Below, piece by piece: positions 1-9,921 of a stretch of 64,000 nucleotides of DNA. Within the stretch, counting starts at the first letter, position 1. Each line of letters opens with the position of its first letter. Location: the NCBI GenBank assembly GCA_947579605.1, contig OX388305.1:22209542-22273541 (forward strand), written 5' to 3'. Below the pieces are notes generated by a model that saw only the letters and a program-made list of their open reading frames with translations, had not been told where the DNA came from and searched no databases. Position numbers and translations under genes: made by a program. This stretch comes from Athripsodes cinereus (lineage: Eukaryota; Arthropoda; Insecta; Trichoptera; Leptoceridae).

Positions 1-123
1 TTCAAATTTTTCTCTACATTGCACTTGACTATGCAACAAGTTCGAAAGAGTTGTTTTTTTTTTTAATTTACAATTGATGTATTAGGTTAAGAAGTTTTAA
101 ATCACACTGACCCTGCTTGAGCT

Positions 124-387
124 GTATGTACTGTAATGACGTCACTGTCAAATGACGTATTGAAATTTCATTGTTTGTGTTGATTAAAAACTTAGAAAAT
201 TTGAAAACTTGTAATAATATATAACTTGTCTTGTCGCCATGCCATGAAAATGTATGTACTGTAATGACGTCACTGTCAAAGGACGTATTGAAATTCCATT
301 GTTTTGATAAATAGAAAAAGTAAAATAACTTAGAAATTGGAAAACCTGTAATAGTATATAATGAATCTTGTTACCATATCAGAATAA
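124..387. repeat. Two-unit tandem duplication, about 128-bp period, with CRE palindromes
   Basis: Two adjacent units both begin GTATGTACTGTAATGACGTC and continue with similar text (a TGTCAAA motif, GGACGT/TGACGT, then an AT-rich half with ACTTGTAATA or CCTGTAATAG). The TGACGTCA palindromes are at 137-144 and 265-272, 128 bases apart. A third partial start (GTATGTAATCACTAC) follows near 388. Divergence between units is moderate, so this is an old duplication. Function unknown. Confidence 0.75.
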
Positions 388-2689
388 TGTATGTAATCAC
401 TACAGCTCAGGTACGTGTAAACTTGTTAATTTTAAGTATGCCTCAGAGGATCTTCGCAATTCAGACTCTGAAGGAATTTTGTAAAAAAATTTAAAATATG
501 AATTTCGTGGCGCTCAACCTTTTGTATTGTGAATTTCTCTCTTGTTTGTGCCTTTGGGTGAATGAGGTTGCCTTTCCATCTCTTAAGCTAGCCATTTCAA
601 CATGCAACTTATTCATTAAGATCTGAACTCCCCCACTGGCTCAGGCAAGGGACAATACTTGTTTAATTTTAAGTTAGGATGTTAAGAAAAACCGGATGCA
701 ATTTCGACCCTTCCTTATACGAAAGTATAATATTTAGTCGTTTTCTTTTGTAATTGGTCTCTTACCAATCTCCTACTTATGTGGTAACTGTTGTACGTCT
801 TATGATAGATGAAGGATGGAAGGTATAAAAGTATGAAGTATGTCAGATTGAGCCATAAATGTTGAAGTATAAAAGTGTGTGAAAGGTTGTCACTAATTGG
901 GATAGTAGATAATAATTGTAACAATTGTATTAAAGGGTCAAGGTTGCATCGGTAAAAGGAAAATTTTTGTAATGTTTAGATTGTTTCAAATTGTCTGGTT
1001 CACCAAAATTTTAATGACAAGGTTCTCACTTGGTATGTGAACCTGTTGGTCATTTCGACATTATTACTGTATAGGCATGCGTACCCTATCAGTAATGTTC
1101 AAATGTCAAGAATGAATGTTACGGAGTCAGTTGGATGATTCGCACTCTTCCCTGTTCATCTCCGGAGTTAGGCTGATTTAGAGGTGTGACTAATCGTCTC
1201 ACCCTATAGAAAGTCAAGCATAACTCGAATTTAGTTAAGTTTTTTTTTTTTTTAAATTTGTATTTGCTCGTCTGGAACCTCTTGTGGTCGCCAGTCGAAG
1301 CTAGCCCGACAAGCCATTGTCATTGTAAGAGATTGAGGACGCTCAAATGTTACGTACAGGTTCGCTTGGAAAAGCTCCGCGCGAAAGGTTGGACACCTGA
1401 TATATGTCGTCAAGCCTGTGCAAGATGGGTCGAACACCCCATGGAAATAACATGTTTAATTCAATAGGGTATAGATTGCCGCCCTTAGAATAGAGGTAGA
1501 TCAGGTATAATGGTAATGAGATTGGTAATTCAGGTATAATTGTTGCAAGATTGAAGGTCGGATTGACTACCCCCCTTTATTTTATTGTCAAACTATGTAT
1601 TCTGAAATTACTTGGGTGTTGGGTTGTTGTTTGAGGGTTATATTGTTGAAATTGTGAAAATAATGTGTAATATTGTAATTGTTGTCTTGAGTTCGTAATG
1701 GTGTGCTTGGAGGAATGTCGAGGGTATTGTCTACGATTTCCGTATCTGCGACCTGCCCTGTCGGTACATCTTCTTGGTCCCATTATTGGCTCATGACGTG
1801 TACATTCCTGATGAGGATTGTAATAGAAGGTGAAATTAAGTACAAAAACTTTGTAAAAAAAAAAAAGTATTGATATATGTAACTCATGATTGATCATCAT
1901 TAATTCCTGTAATGACACTGTGCAACTGTAATTTTCCATTGATGTGTTGATAGTCTCTGTAACTGTAATTTCCACTTTGTAACGTAACAATGAGACTTTT
2001 CTTTTTTTTAATTTTTTTTCTTTGTGAAATGACTTGAGATGGAATGTCGTAGTTAAAAATAACAATAGATAATTATTAGAGTATTCCATATTAAAATTTA
2101 CTTAGTTACCATTTGACTTTTTTTTGAAGGAAAGAATCCCGCAAATATTAAATAAAACTCTATTTTGACTTCCGTTAAATTTCTCTATGTTGAACATCCT
2201 GTAACTAACTTCACTTGTCCCCTGCCCCTGGCCTCGGTAGCACCCGTCTGACGCTTTTGCGTTGGGCGGTGGCTGAACCGAAAAGAAATAACTTGTGTTA
2301 AAAGTGCTAAACAATAATTGAAACCTGTATCAAAATAAACTGTACATAGTGATAAGTGACTTGATTAATTTTAACTTAGAATTTGTTGTATAATATTAAG
2401 TGCTTGTGTAAAATGTAACTGTGTGTCTGTTTGTGTTGAACCGGACAGTAATAATTTGAACCATGAATAAATGTTTTGTTATTTAACTTAACTTCTGTTT
2501 TCTTTTGATCTATGAAACCAAACTAAGAACTCTACAATTATCCCTGAACTGAGACTCAAGTTCTTCGACTGAATTAGCTGGACAATGTATAAAAGGGTGG
2601 ACTGGAGTCAGAGAAAGTTTTGGAGGGAAGTGTAATGGAAAGTAGTTGTGAATAATTAGAGAACTAGTAAATAAAAGTGGAATAATGTG
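388..2689. other. AT-rich region, no gene recognised
   Basis: No reading frame here shows a recognisable domain. Two patches are richer in G+C than their surroundings (about 1270-1445 and 2215-2285) and may be transposon remnants. TATA-like TATAAAAG strings occur at about 825, 868 and 2587, and AATAAA near 2466 and 2670. The longest frame (1577-2089, minus) is low-complexity and matches nothing I know. The region may include distant introns of the CAP gene at 5415, but I found no N-terminal CAP exon. Confidence 0.5.
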
Positions 2690-2845
2690 TCTACATCAGA
2701 TCAGCTGAATGGGTGGCAAACCTCGTTGCTGAATTTATTTATTTTTACAAAAAACTGCCTTTTACAGGACACTCGAAAACTTACGGAAAACAGTGGGATA
2801 CCAATTCTTTACCAGGTGCTCCACGGCAAAGATAATTTTAAAACA
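2690..2845 (-). repeat. Interspersed repeat family B fragment
   Basis: Shares blocks with copies at 18320, 26295 and 51310: a TGGCAAACCTCGTTGCTGAAT-like block and then a block around GGACACTCGAAAACTTACGG. In better copies the element ends in a (CTA)n/(TAG)n run next to a GTGGGGTAGCCAGCAGACC block, suggesting a retroposon (LINE or SINE) 3' end. This copy lacks that end. Confidence 0.7.
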
Positions 2846-4305
2846 GAGAGTTCATAATAGTATAATGGATTCCCACGACAGCGGTTTTGGCCGTCCAGCA
2901 CTTCAGGCCTGCCAATGGCCCGCGAATATGCAGATAAATAAGAATCTACGACTTCTGATGAGATATTCGTACTGAAAATGCGAAATGTTATTATAGGTAC
3001 TGTGTATATTTTTGGATAAAGAACTTGAGAGCTAAAAGTCAAAACTACATAGTTAATATCCTTGACATCTAACTAAGACTGATTCTCTAAATTTGACGAC
3101 AACATATCCAACATTTATAAATGCCTACACGTCTAAAATTATATAGATACAATAAATTTTCATAAATAAGTTAGTGACAAGCGACTGACATCAATTGGCG
3201 AGTCACTGAATTTATTTTGCAGCATAAATAATAAAATACCTATAGTATTTAAAATGATTATAAGCAACACTCTTGTCAGTGTAGCGACAGTATTGATTGC
3301 CAAAGGAGATTGATGGATCGCATACGCACTCGAAATATACACGGTGTCAATCACCTCTTCTCTTCGTATAAATGCCTAAATATTATGGTATCTAACATCT
3401 AAGTATACCTATATTAAAATATGGAATTATTGATACCAATAGATGGTTAGTAAACTCTCTGTACGTAATTCCATAATCTATGTGGCATAGAAAAATAAGA
3501 CAATTTGCATTCGAAAAAGGCAGTAAGAAAATCTTCACTTTAATGAATGTTTCTAAAATGCTTCATGGAAGATGCTTTACGAGCATCTACATTACTAATT
3601 ACATAATAGGGAACATGCATGCGTGAGGAATATGAAAAAAAGTTATCAATTTATATTGATAAAGTTACGCTGATCACGAATATCCTAATAATAAATCATA
3701 AAATAAAACTTTTCATTCATTATTTTCAATTTAAAAATCCCTGTTTTCTGTCAAAATTTAAAACGCCCTGTTATTGAATCTTTACGTTGTGACGTCATCA
3801 TGCGCTAGTGCTAGCTTCGACGCAGCTACTTTGTTATCATTTCTCGGTGTTTTCTGTGTTGATCGGAGATAGAGGCGCGAGAGTTACTTGTATATTTTAA
3901 AGTTTTAAACGATTCAAATGTGCTCATGTGTTATATTTTTCATGATTTTTATGAATCCTCTCTGCTTTTTCATGTATATAAGTGCTAAAAAGCGTGTGTT
4001 CAAACCTAGCCTCTTACAGGAACGCTTTGTGTTCATATTTGAGTGATTTGTACCTGACTTATAAAATTATACGTACAAATATTGCTCAGTGTCAAACTAT
4101 TGTTGTTTTCTGTTAAATAAATACTAAAAAGCACATATACCTATAAAGGTAACCCATTTGGTGCATCATGACGTTTCTAAACAACTTTAGATTTGTAGTG
4201 TTTTTTAGGACAAGCGCCGTCTGTTTAAATGGAGGTAGAACTATGTTAGTTTGACAATGGCTCCGTTAATAGGCACATAATTTGGTTAAATTTTTAATAT
4301 TCACT
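2846..4305. other. AT-rich stretch with a promoter-like patch at 3788-3900
   Basis: No coding sequence recognised. A patch starting at the TGACGTCA palindrome (3790-3797) is richer in G+C and resembles, in inverted orientation, the sequence upstream of the THAP remnant at 4711-4914. A short block AATAGGGAAC at 3605-3614 has its inverted partner at 5202-5211. Confidence 0.5.
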
Positions 4306-4640
4306 TACTTTACTATACTATACCCTCACGCCACGTCCGAGGTGGGGTAGGCAGAGAGAACGGAACGCCACATAGATCTATCCTTACATACTTCTTTCGC
4401 TTCCTCTACATTCATCCAGTTTCTCATACATGCACGCCGATTTCTCCTACTAAACACGTGGCCTTACTTAAGAATTTGATCCACGTGATCAAGCCACGTG
4501 ATCAAGCCACGTGGTTCTTGGACGTCCACACTTCCTCATACCCCCTCTTTCAGATAAATACATCCTCTTTGTCATCCTTTCATCGTACATACGCTCAACA
4601 TGTCCAGACCATCTTAACTGATGCCGGGCGAGTTATTTTT
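4306..4640 (-). repeat. LINE 3'-end fragment, family A
   Basis: Begins (as read on +) with TATAC repeats, then CCCTCACGCC and GTGGGGTAGGCAGAGAGAAC, the hallmark shared with copies at 13024, 20838, 50116, 50392 and 61850. On the minus strand the family encodes a LINE C-terminal peptide with motifs RGRP, TWLDHV, RRAC, NCMNVEEAKEVC and PTWDTA, best preserved at 50116. A CACGTGATCAAGC unit is tandemly duplicated at about 4481-4512. Confidence 0.8.
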
Positions 4641-4710
4641 ATTAGATAAATAGCGATTCACACAACAAAATAATTTAACTTAAAAATACATAATCATACA
4701 AAGTACTTAC

Positions 4711-4914
4711 ACAGAAGTAATCTTTGCAACAAAAAACAGTTAATTTTGTAGAAATTTTGCTATTTGAAAAGTCTTTTTTCATAGTTTTGTACCATTTACG
4801 ACGCACTTGCATTGGCTTAGGGATCGAAATAAACGCTTTTTCTGGAGTAGTTACAGACGTATTTACACACCATGGAACTGAACGATATTTGTGATGAGTC
4901 CTTGATGTATTCAT
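4711..4914 (-). pseudogene. THAP zinc-finger first exon, two zinc ligands lost
   Basis: Reading from ATG at 4914, 68 codons run to a consensus donor (GTAAGT, phase 0, intron from 4710). The peptide has the layout of a THAP domain, the C2CH zinc-dependent DNA-binding module of P-element-type transposases and domesticated factors: a CVNTSVTTPEK segment, a basic RRKWYKTMKKD segment, and CCKDYF at the end. In the family the ligands are C-x2-4-C ... C-x2-H. Here the first Cys is Arg (residue 11, CGT where TGT is expected) and the His is Tyr (residue 66), while C16 and C63 remain. The exon start, frame and donor are intact. Downstream exons were not found. Upstream (minus strand) sits a TGACGTCA palindrome at 5038-5045. 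It could be a decayed domesticated gene or part of a THAP-bearing DNA transposon; zinc binding is probably lost. Confidence 0.6.
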
Positions 4915-5037
4915 TATATTTTAAATAAATGTTATCGATACCAAATGATTGAAATTTAAACGCAAACACCGGCTTCCTCCACGCAACCCTACGAAATTCG
5001 ACTAGCTATCCGGGCGGCGGGCAGTACTAGCGCATTG

Positions 5038-5045
5038 TGACGTCA
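5038..5045. promoter_or_regulatory. CRE-type TGACGTCA palindrome upstream of the THAP remnant
   Basis: An exact CREB/ATF-type palindrome about 125 bases upstream of the THAP ATG on the minus strand, in a G+C-rich patch (4970-5095). The surrounding 24 bases (5023-5047) match 3788-3812 in inverted orientation at most positions. A promoter role is inferred from position and composition only. Confidence 0.4.
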
Positions 5046-5414
5046 CACATACATTCCGTCGTGGGTGAACCGTTTTGCGCCGTGGGGCGAAAATTGCTTT
5101 TTCAAATGGTGATAAAAGCCTTAAAAATGCACATTGAAAAAAAAAATAACACCATAATTTTTCTAAACTATTTTTTGAGCTTAAAATAGAAAATTGTGAA
5201 AGTTCCCTATTGAATAAGTAAATAAATTATGTTTCCCGAGATTTACGAATTAGATAATATTTTTCTTTTCACCCCCCACATGTCATCTCATTTTAGAATA
5301 TCCCCTTAGATTCTTAAAATTCAAAAAAATTATCATAATTATCTACATGTTCGTCTTTAAATCTTTAGAATATACGTATTTGAATGATTCTAAAATAACA
5401 TTCTTATTTTCTAG

Positions 5415-6323
5415 GTTTTTCGCAGTCAAAACCTGGTTCTTGGAACACATGAATTTCACATACGGATCCAGGGATAATGATCTTGGTGTGGTAGGTCACT
5501 ACACTCAAATGGTCTGGGCAACCACACATGAGGTGGGCTGCGGTTTCAGAAAATGTGCTTCAGGTGGACCGAGAGGAAAACCCTTTTACAATTATGTCTG
5601 CAACTACTGTCCAATGTAAGAATAGTGTTGGTATAAAACAGCGTGTAGCTGCATTAATTTTTTGTACTTTTATTGATGGTATGATATATTTACACCATCT
5701 ATCACCACAATATACTGTATCTTAAACGTGGTCAAGACAGACAGTACTATGAAGAATAGGTAGGTATAATAAATATGCACTCTCTTGATGTAGGTATGTA
5801 CATGTTCTTCCGTTTCTAAAGAGTTATTTATCTAAATAAACATATCTTGAGTGTTCATAAACATACGTTCTATTATGTTTATGAACACTCAATTTGAGTT
5901 CAATAAGGTATTAATAATTACTCTTTTAGTAATTGAAATTTTATATTCGTTAAAGAGGTTGTTTAGTTTATATTTAATTAAATTTAGTGACATTGTGCCA
6001 AATAGTATATGACGTCATAATATAGTAATATATATCTTATAGTGACTATTTAATTTTATTTCAGAGGAAACTGGGCAGACAAACTTGGTCGTCCATACAA
6101 ACGAGGAAAGCCTTGCGGACGTTGTCCTAGATTCTGTCACTTAGGGAAACTCTGCACTAATGGCTGTCAATATGCTGATCAGTGGAGCAACTGCAAAGAG
6201 CTGATAAGGAAAGTGGGCAGGGGATGGCTCTGTGGGACCAATGACACGGAACAAGGCAGATCCAGACAAGACCAGTGCAGGGCAACCTGTAACTGCAGGA
6301 ATAAAATTCACGAGTGGCGTTAA
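5415..6323 (+). CDS. CAP-superfamily secreted protein (venom allergen 5/CRISP-like), last two exons
   Basis: Exons 5415-5615 and 6065-6323 are joined in phase (acceptor TTTTCTAG, donor GTAAG, acceptor TTTCAG), with stop TAA at 6321. The first exon carries the CAP1 signature GHYTQMVWATTHEVGCGF; the splice junction completes CAP2, YNYVCNYCPIGNW, with the Ile codon split across the intron. The second exon adds about 85 residues with ten cysteines, beginning LGRPYKRGKPCGRCP, as in insect antigen-5-type CAP proteins and the cysteine-rich hinge of CRISPs. Family members are secreted and disulphide-bonded; their molecular role in insects is mostly unknown. The first exon needs two bases from an upstream exon, so the signal peptide and N-terminal CAP core are encoded elsewhere. 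I did not find them in 1-5414, so they are probably left of the window. No frame damage is visible, so the gene is probably functional. Confidence 0.88.
5847..5892. repeat. Perfect 19-bp-arm hairpin in the CAP intron
   Basis: Arms 5847-5865 (TTGAGTGTTCATAAACATA) and 5874-5892 are exact reverse complements around an 8-base loop, inside the intron between the two CAP exons. No target duplication was identified. Could be a tiny foldback element or a chance palindrome in AT-rich DNA. Confidence 0.8.
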
Positions 6324-6841
6324 TTTTATTCTTCCGATACCTAATAATAATTTCTTCGTGAATAAGTTCTTCGAGAATATTAAATTTCATTTAGTAGTTG
6401 GGTATAAACTCAATAGGAGACCGCTATAAAAATTGTACCTAATCCCAGTACCTACCTTCTTTTAACCTTAAACTATTCTTCAATGTTGTACATAAGATTC
6501 AGAATATTTTGATAAGCATTAGCTTAAAAAAAATATACGTTATTGTGCACGTAATTAGCTGACAAATTAAAACTTTTCATAAGTACCTAAGTACATCTAG
6601 CTGTAGTTTTATACTATGTATTAGCTGTTACTTGATTTCAAATCAAATAATAGATAATGCATAGTATAAAATACTTTATATTATAAAAATGTCCGTCAAC
6701 CGTTACATAGTTAATCCTTCAATAGTAAGTGAAATAGTTATTCTGTTTACTTTATATTTATGTAGAAATGTAATATAATTTGTTGTTTTATTAAGTTTAA
6801 TAATAATATTTAATATCAAATGTACCTTTGTATACCTACTC
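6324..6841. other. Downstream region of the CAP gene
   Basis: 3' flank of the CAP gene, AT-rich, no further gene recognised. An ATTAAA hexamer near 6566 could serve as polyadenylation signal; nothing decides it. Confidence 0.4.
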
Positions 6842-6849
6842 CGTGGAGA

Positions 6850-7670
6850 CAGGGCCGCCGCGTGGTTTTTAGGCGCCCAAGGCGAGGCTTTAATCGGCGC
6901 CCCCCCCCCGGAAAAATTCCAGTTTTGGTTCGGGGGATGATACCCTAGCTCTTTAGAGCCACTCCATTATCCACCACCTATGGACCCGCCGTGTTCCGGG
7001 CTAGAAAAACCGGCAACTATTATAAATAACAGCATCACGGACCACCCACCCTCCACTACATATTTTATATACATAAACTAAGATGCTTCGGTTTTATTTA
7101 TACAGGTTTTAGGTTATATTATACAGTCTTTGATTTTTATTCTCTGATACTGTTTTAGTGCTTTTTTTTCGTCTATATACAAACTTTAAACATTGAAAGG
7201 CATTCGCCTGGCTTTTGCGTGAGCAAATGTTGTCAGAATCTCTCTCTAAGTCTAGGTTTTTTGCTGTGTCATTTTCTATTGCTAGAATGGCGAGAGAGTT
7301 CATCCTTTCCTGTGCCATTGTAGAGCGCAAATATGTTTTTAAAAGCTTAAACTTACTAAAGCTTAGTTCGGCACTAGCAACTGTCACGGGTATTGTTAGT
7401 AACACTCTTAACGCGACCCACAAGTTAGTAAACAAATCTTATTTTTATTTATATTATTTATAAAATAATAATGTATTATTTATTCTATGCTACTAGTTAC
7501 ATTATGCTTAGAAAGAATTTGTGTGCACTCAGCTATGCGTCCATTGTATAACACAGAAACCAATACAGCTGTCTAAACGTGCTGAAAATTTGTTTTACCC
7601 ACGGCGGCGCCCCTCGTATCGCGGCGCCCAAGTTGACCGCCTCGGACGCCCCACCCACGCGGCCCGCCTG
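6850..7670 (-). mobile_element. hAT-superfamily DNA transposon remnant
   Basis: The left end CAGGGCCGCCGCGTGG (6850-6865) and the right end, reverse complement CAGGCGGGCCGCGTGG (7655-7670), form imperfect terminal inverted repeats rich in G+C. They are flanked by CGTGGAGA (6842-6849) and CATGGAGA (7671-7678), an 8-bp target duplication with one mismatch, as expected for hAT. Both ends also carry GGCGCC(CAAG) motifs. The interior holds only the C-terminal end of a transposase on the minus strand, so the copy is deleted and non-autonomous. Confidence 0.85.
7109..7435 (-). pseudogene. hAT transposase C-terminal dimerisation fragment
   Basis: An open frame of 108 residues carries the hallmark of the hAT C-terminal dimerisation domain (also seen in ZMYM1/ZBED-type derivatives): VLLTIPVTVASAELSFSK, then LKTYLRSTMAQERMNSLA and LAIEND. 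In intact hAT transposases this segment closes the RNase H-like catalytic fold and mediates dimer formation. The BED finger and most of the catalytic core, with the DDE residues, are missing, so no activity is expected. It lies inside the inverted repeats of the element at 6850-7670, which explains its presence. Confidence 0.85.
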
Positions 7671-7674
7671 CATG

Positions 7675-7885
7675 GAGACCCCGATAAAGAATAGTCCTCC
7701 CACTCCCACTCTGTTCTGATTTTTTTTGAGTAACCTGTAAAAGTCAGGCGTTTGTAAAGTTTCACGAAAGGACAATTAACTTCAGCTATGAGGTATACTA
7801 CCCACCCTGAGTGATTAATGCATTTTACTACGTTTACTGCATTCAGTTAGTCCGCTGACTACCCCAATTGTGGGCTATGCCGATC
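7675..7885 (+). repeat. Family B retroposon tail
   Basis: Contains GATAAAGAATAGTCCTCCCA and, further on, GTCCGCTGACTACCCCAATT, the same blocks as at 15690-15840 and 18140-18215. It abuts the right target duplication of the hAT element. Confidence 0.65.
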
Positions 7886-8616
7886 AAATGAACCTGTCCG
7901 TGATAACCACAACACAATTGAATGTATTCGAATACTTTTTTCCAATCATTTATTTTGTTTTAAGTTCAATTAGGTATTTCAAAATTAAACCAATTTCCGA
8001 ATATATTTGCCCAAGTATTGTATTCTCACACACCATTGCACTGTTAGTTGTTAGGCATACCTACCTACCGTAGAGGGATTTCTTTGAGAGAAATGAAGTG
8101 TTAAGCTCAATAAACTTACCCACTGACAGTGCATACGAATACAAAGTTGGCAGACAAAAAAATCTTTAGTTAAAGATTTGAAAATGTTAAACCGTTAAAC
8201 GATTGTGAAACTTTATGTGAAGAAAAAAGATGTATCCAGCAACGATAACTATACACACTGAGAATGATTAAGAGAAATAATTGGTACTGTGTTAAGGAAT
8301 TGCCAAGTAGGCTTTTGTTCTGTCCTGTTCTAGTTTTTCAGAATAATATTATATTTGGTGTAAACTCTTTGGAAGTAGGTGTAGAGAATTCACTGGAGGA
8401 GATATGCAAAATATTCCTAAAATTCCAAATACTACCAGTAAATACCTACTACCAATCCACCGAAAAAATAAGTGAATGTGAAATTCCACGTATTATTTAT
8501 TACAAAGGAATATAAATGTTCAGAAATTGCTTTTTTAGTTGTATTTCTTATTGAATGTGAAATCTACAAGAAAATTAAAACAATAATATAATTATATAAA
8601 ATAACATAATTTCCCC
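7886..8616. other. AT-rich stretch, nothing recognised
   Basis: No domain-bearing frame, splice-consistent exon series or repeat copy recognised. Confidence 0.4.
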
Positions 8617-8830
8617 TATTCTATATTGATTCAAACTAAAATAAGGACGTTCCAAAATTTTATAATCAAGTTTACTTGAACTAAGATTCGTATTATATAT
8701 GATACACGTTGTGTATACCTAATTCTAATAATGAACTATTTTAGAGTTTATAGAATACCAATGTAAACTAATTAAAATTGGAACGTTGCTATTTAGTTAG
8801 TGAACACTAAAAATGAAATAGAATCGAGAG
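8617..8830. mobile_element. MITE family M1, copy 1
   Basis: The ends are an imperfect inverted repeat: left TATTCTATATTGATTCAAAC and ACTAAAATAAGGACGTTCC, right (reverse complement) GATTCTATTTCATTTTTAG followed by an ACGTTCC block. Closely similar copies lie at 27512-27868 and 32883-33064 in the opposite orientation. No coding capacity. Superfamily uncertain. Confidence 0.75.
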
Positions 8831-8880
8831 TATTATGTTTTATTATATAATATTATTAATACTGTATATTGAACTCTAAC

Positions 8881-9124
8881 AACGAGCTAACTGGTTGGCC
8901 ACAACATCAACCACCCAAGTCTGCTCATCGCAATCGCAGAGGGTAGGATCGAAGGCATAAATGGCAGGCCGACCGAGAGACGCTTATATGGACCAACTGA
9001 GAGGGATATGAACTGTGGCTCATACGGAGAGCTGAAGAGACTGGCTGAGAATAGGGAGAATGGAGAAGAAAGTCCAAACTCGTTGTAGACCAATCCAATA
9101 CTCAATAGATTGTAACTCATTATA
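8881..9124 (+). pseudogene. RTE-like LINE 3' fragment
   Basis: A decayed copy of the 3' end of the element at 35003-35865: both share CCGACCGAGAGACGCTTATA-like sequence and a terminus in ATTGTAACTCATTATA. On the plus strand, short pieces of the C-terminal peptide can be read (a GRP-type motif, ELKRLAENRE) but with frameshifts. It is truncated within the last 80 codons of the reverse transcriptase. The ORF stop of this family lies about 10 bases from the element end, typical of RTE-type LINEs. Confidence 0.75.
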
Positions 9125-9394
9125 CCTACCTAATATATTATAATATAATTATATTGAACTCTGAGACATCTGTGTAAAGATTTAAAAACCTTTTGTAAAA
9201 TACCATCTATAGGAATTTTCTCTAAGTATTTTGTAAAGCAGCACCTATGTAAACATTGTAAAAGTATTTTATAATTGACATCTGTTGAAAAAAATGTTAA
9301 CATTATCCCACAGCTCTTTGATAAAGTTTCCCGTTAAATACAAAAGATGGCTCTGTCATTCTCATTTATGTAATATTATTATATTATAACATAT

Positions 9395-9535
9395 TTCACG
9401 AGGGTGGCAACAAGCAGACCAACTGCATACAACAAAAATACGAGCTGCCCCCTCCGCACCAATAAAAAGTTAAGATATTCAAGATGAGTGGCTAACCTCA
9501 TCCCTAAATTCTAAAAGTAAAGTGGCTTTGGTAAA
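9395..9535 (-). repeat. Family B retroposon fragment
   Basis: Degenerate version of the AGCAGACC ... GCATGTAATAAA ... ATTCAGGATGG ... GGCTAACCTC series seen at 51310-51465. Confidence 0.6.
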
Positions 9536-9921
9536 TAATATTTAGTAAAATATTAATATTAATTAATGATACCTAGATTAATTATGATAGTAATCGTTAT
9601 TAATTGAGATAAGTAGTTGACAGGGTGACTGGTATTCCTTTTCCATTCCCCTCTGTCTATAGAGGTAAGTACCGACCTATTCACAGACCTACGTATAATT
9701 TTTGCGTTCCAAATTTGAATGGATATGCATTTCATTTTTTCTCGTTTCTATGATATTGTCAAACTATTGTGCGTCTTCTGAAGTCGGTCGCGTCAGATTT
9801 TTTTTTTTTTTTTTTATCAAAATTAAATTTCATAAGTAATATTATAAGTGAGTCTTTATTAAATATTTGTCATACTTATCGAAATCGTTTTATAAATTAG
9901 GATTTCTGCTTTTCTGTTAGA

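Noticed and set aside
1577..2089. 170-residue minus-strand frame
   Set aside because: Low-complexity composition from AT-rich sequence, no motif, no splice partners.
8887..9120. 77-residue minus-strand frame
   Set aside because: Antisense shadow of the RTE-like LINE fragment on the plus strand.
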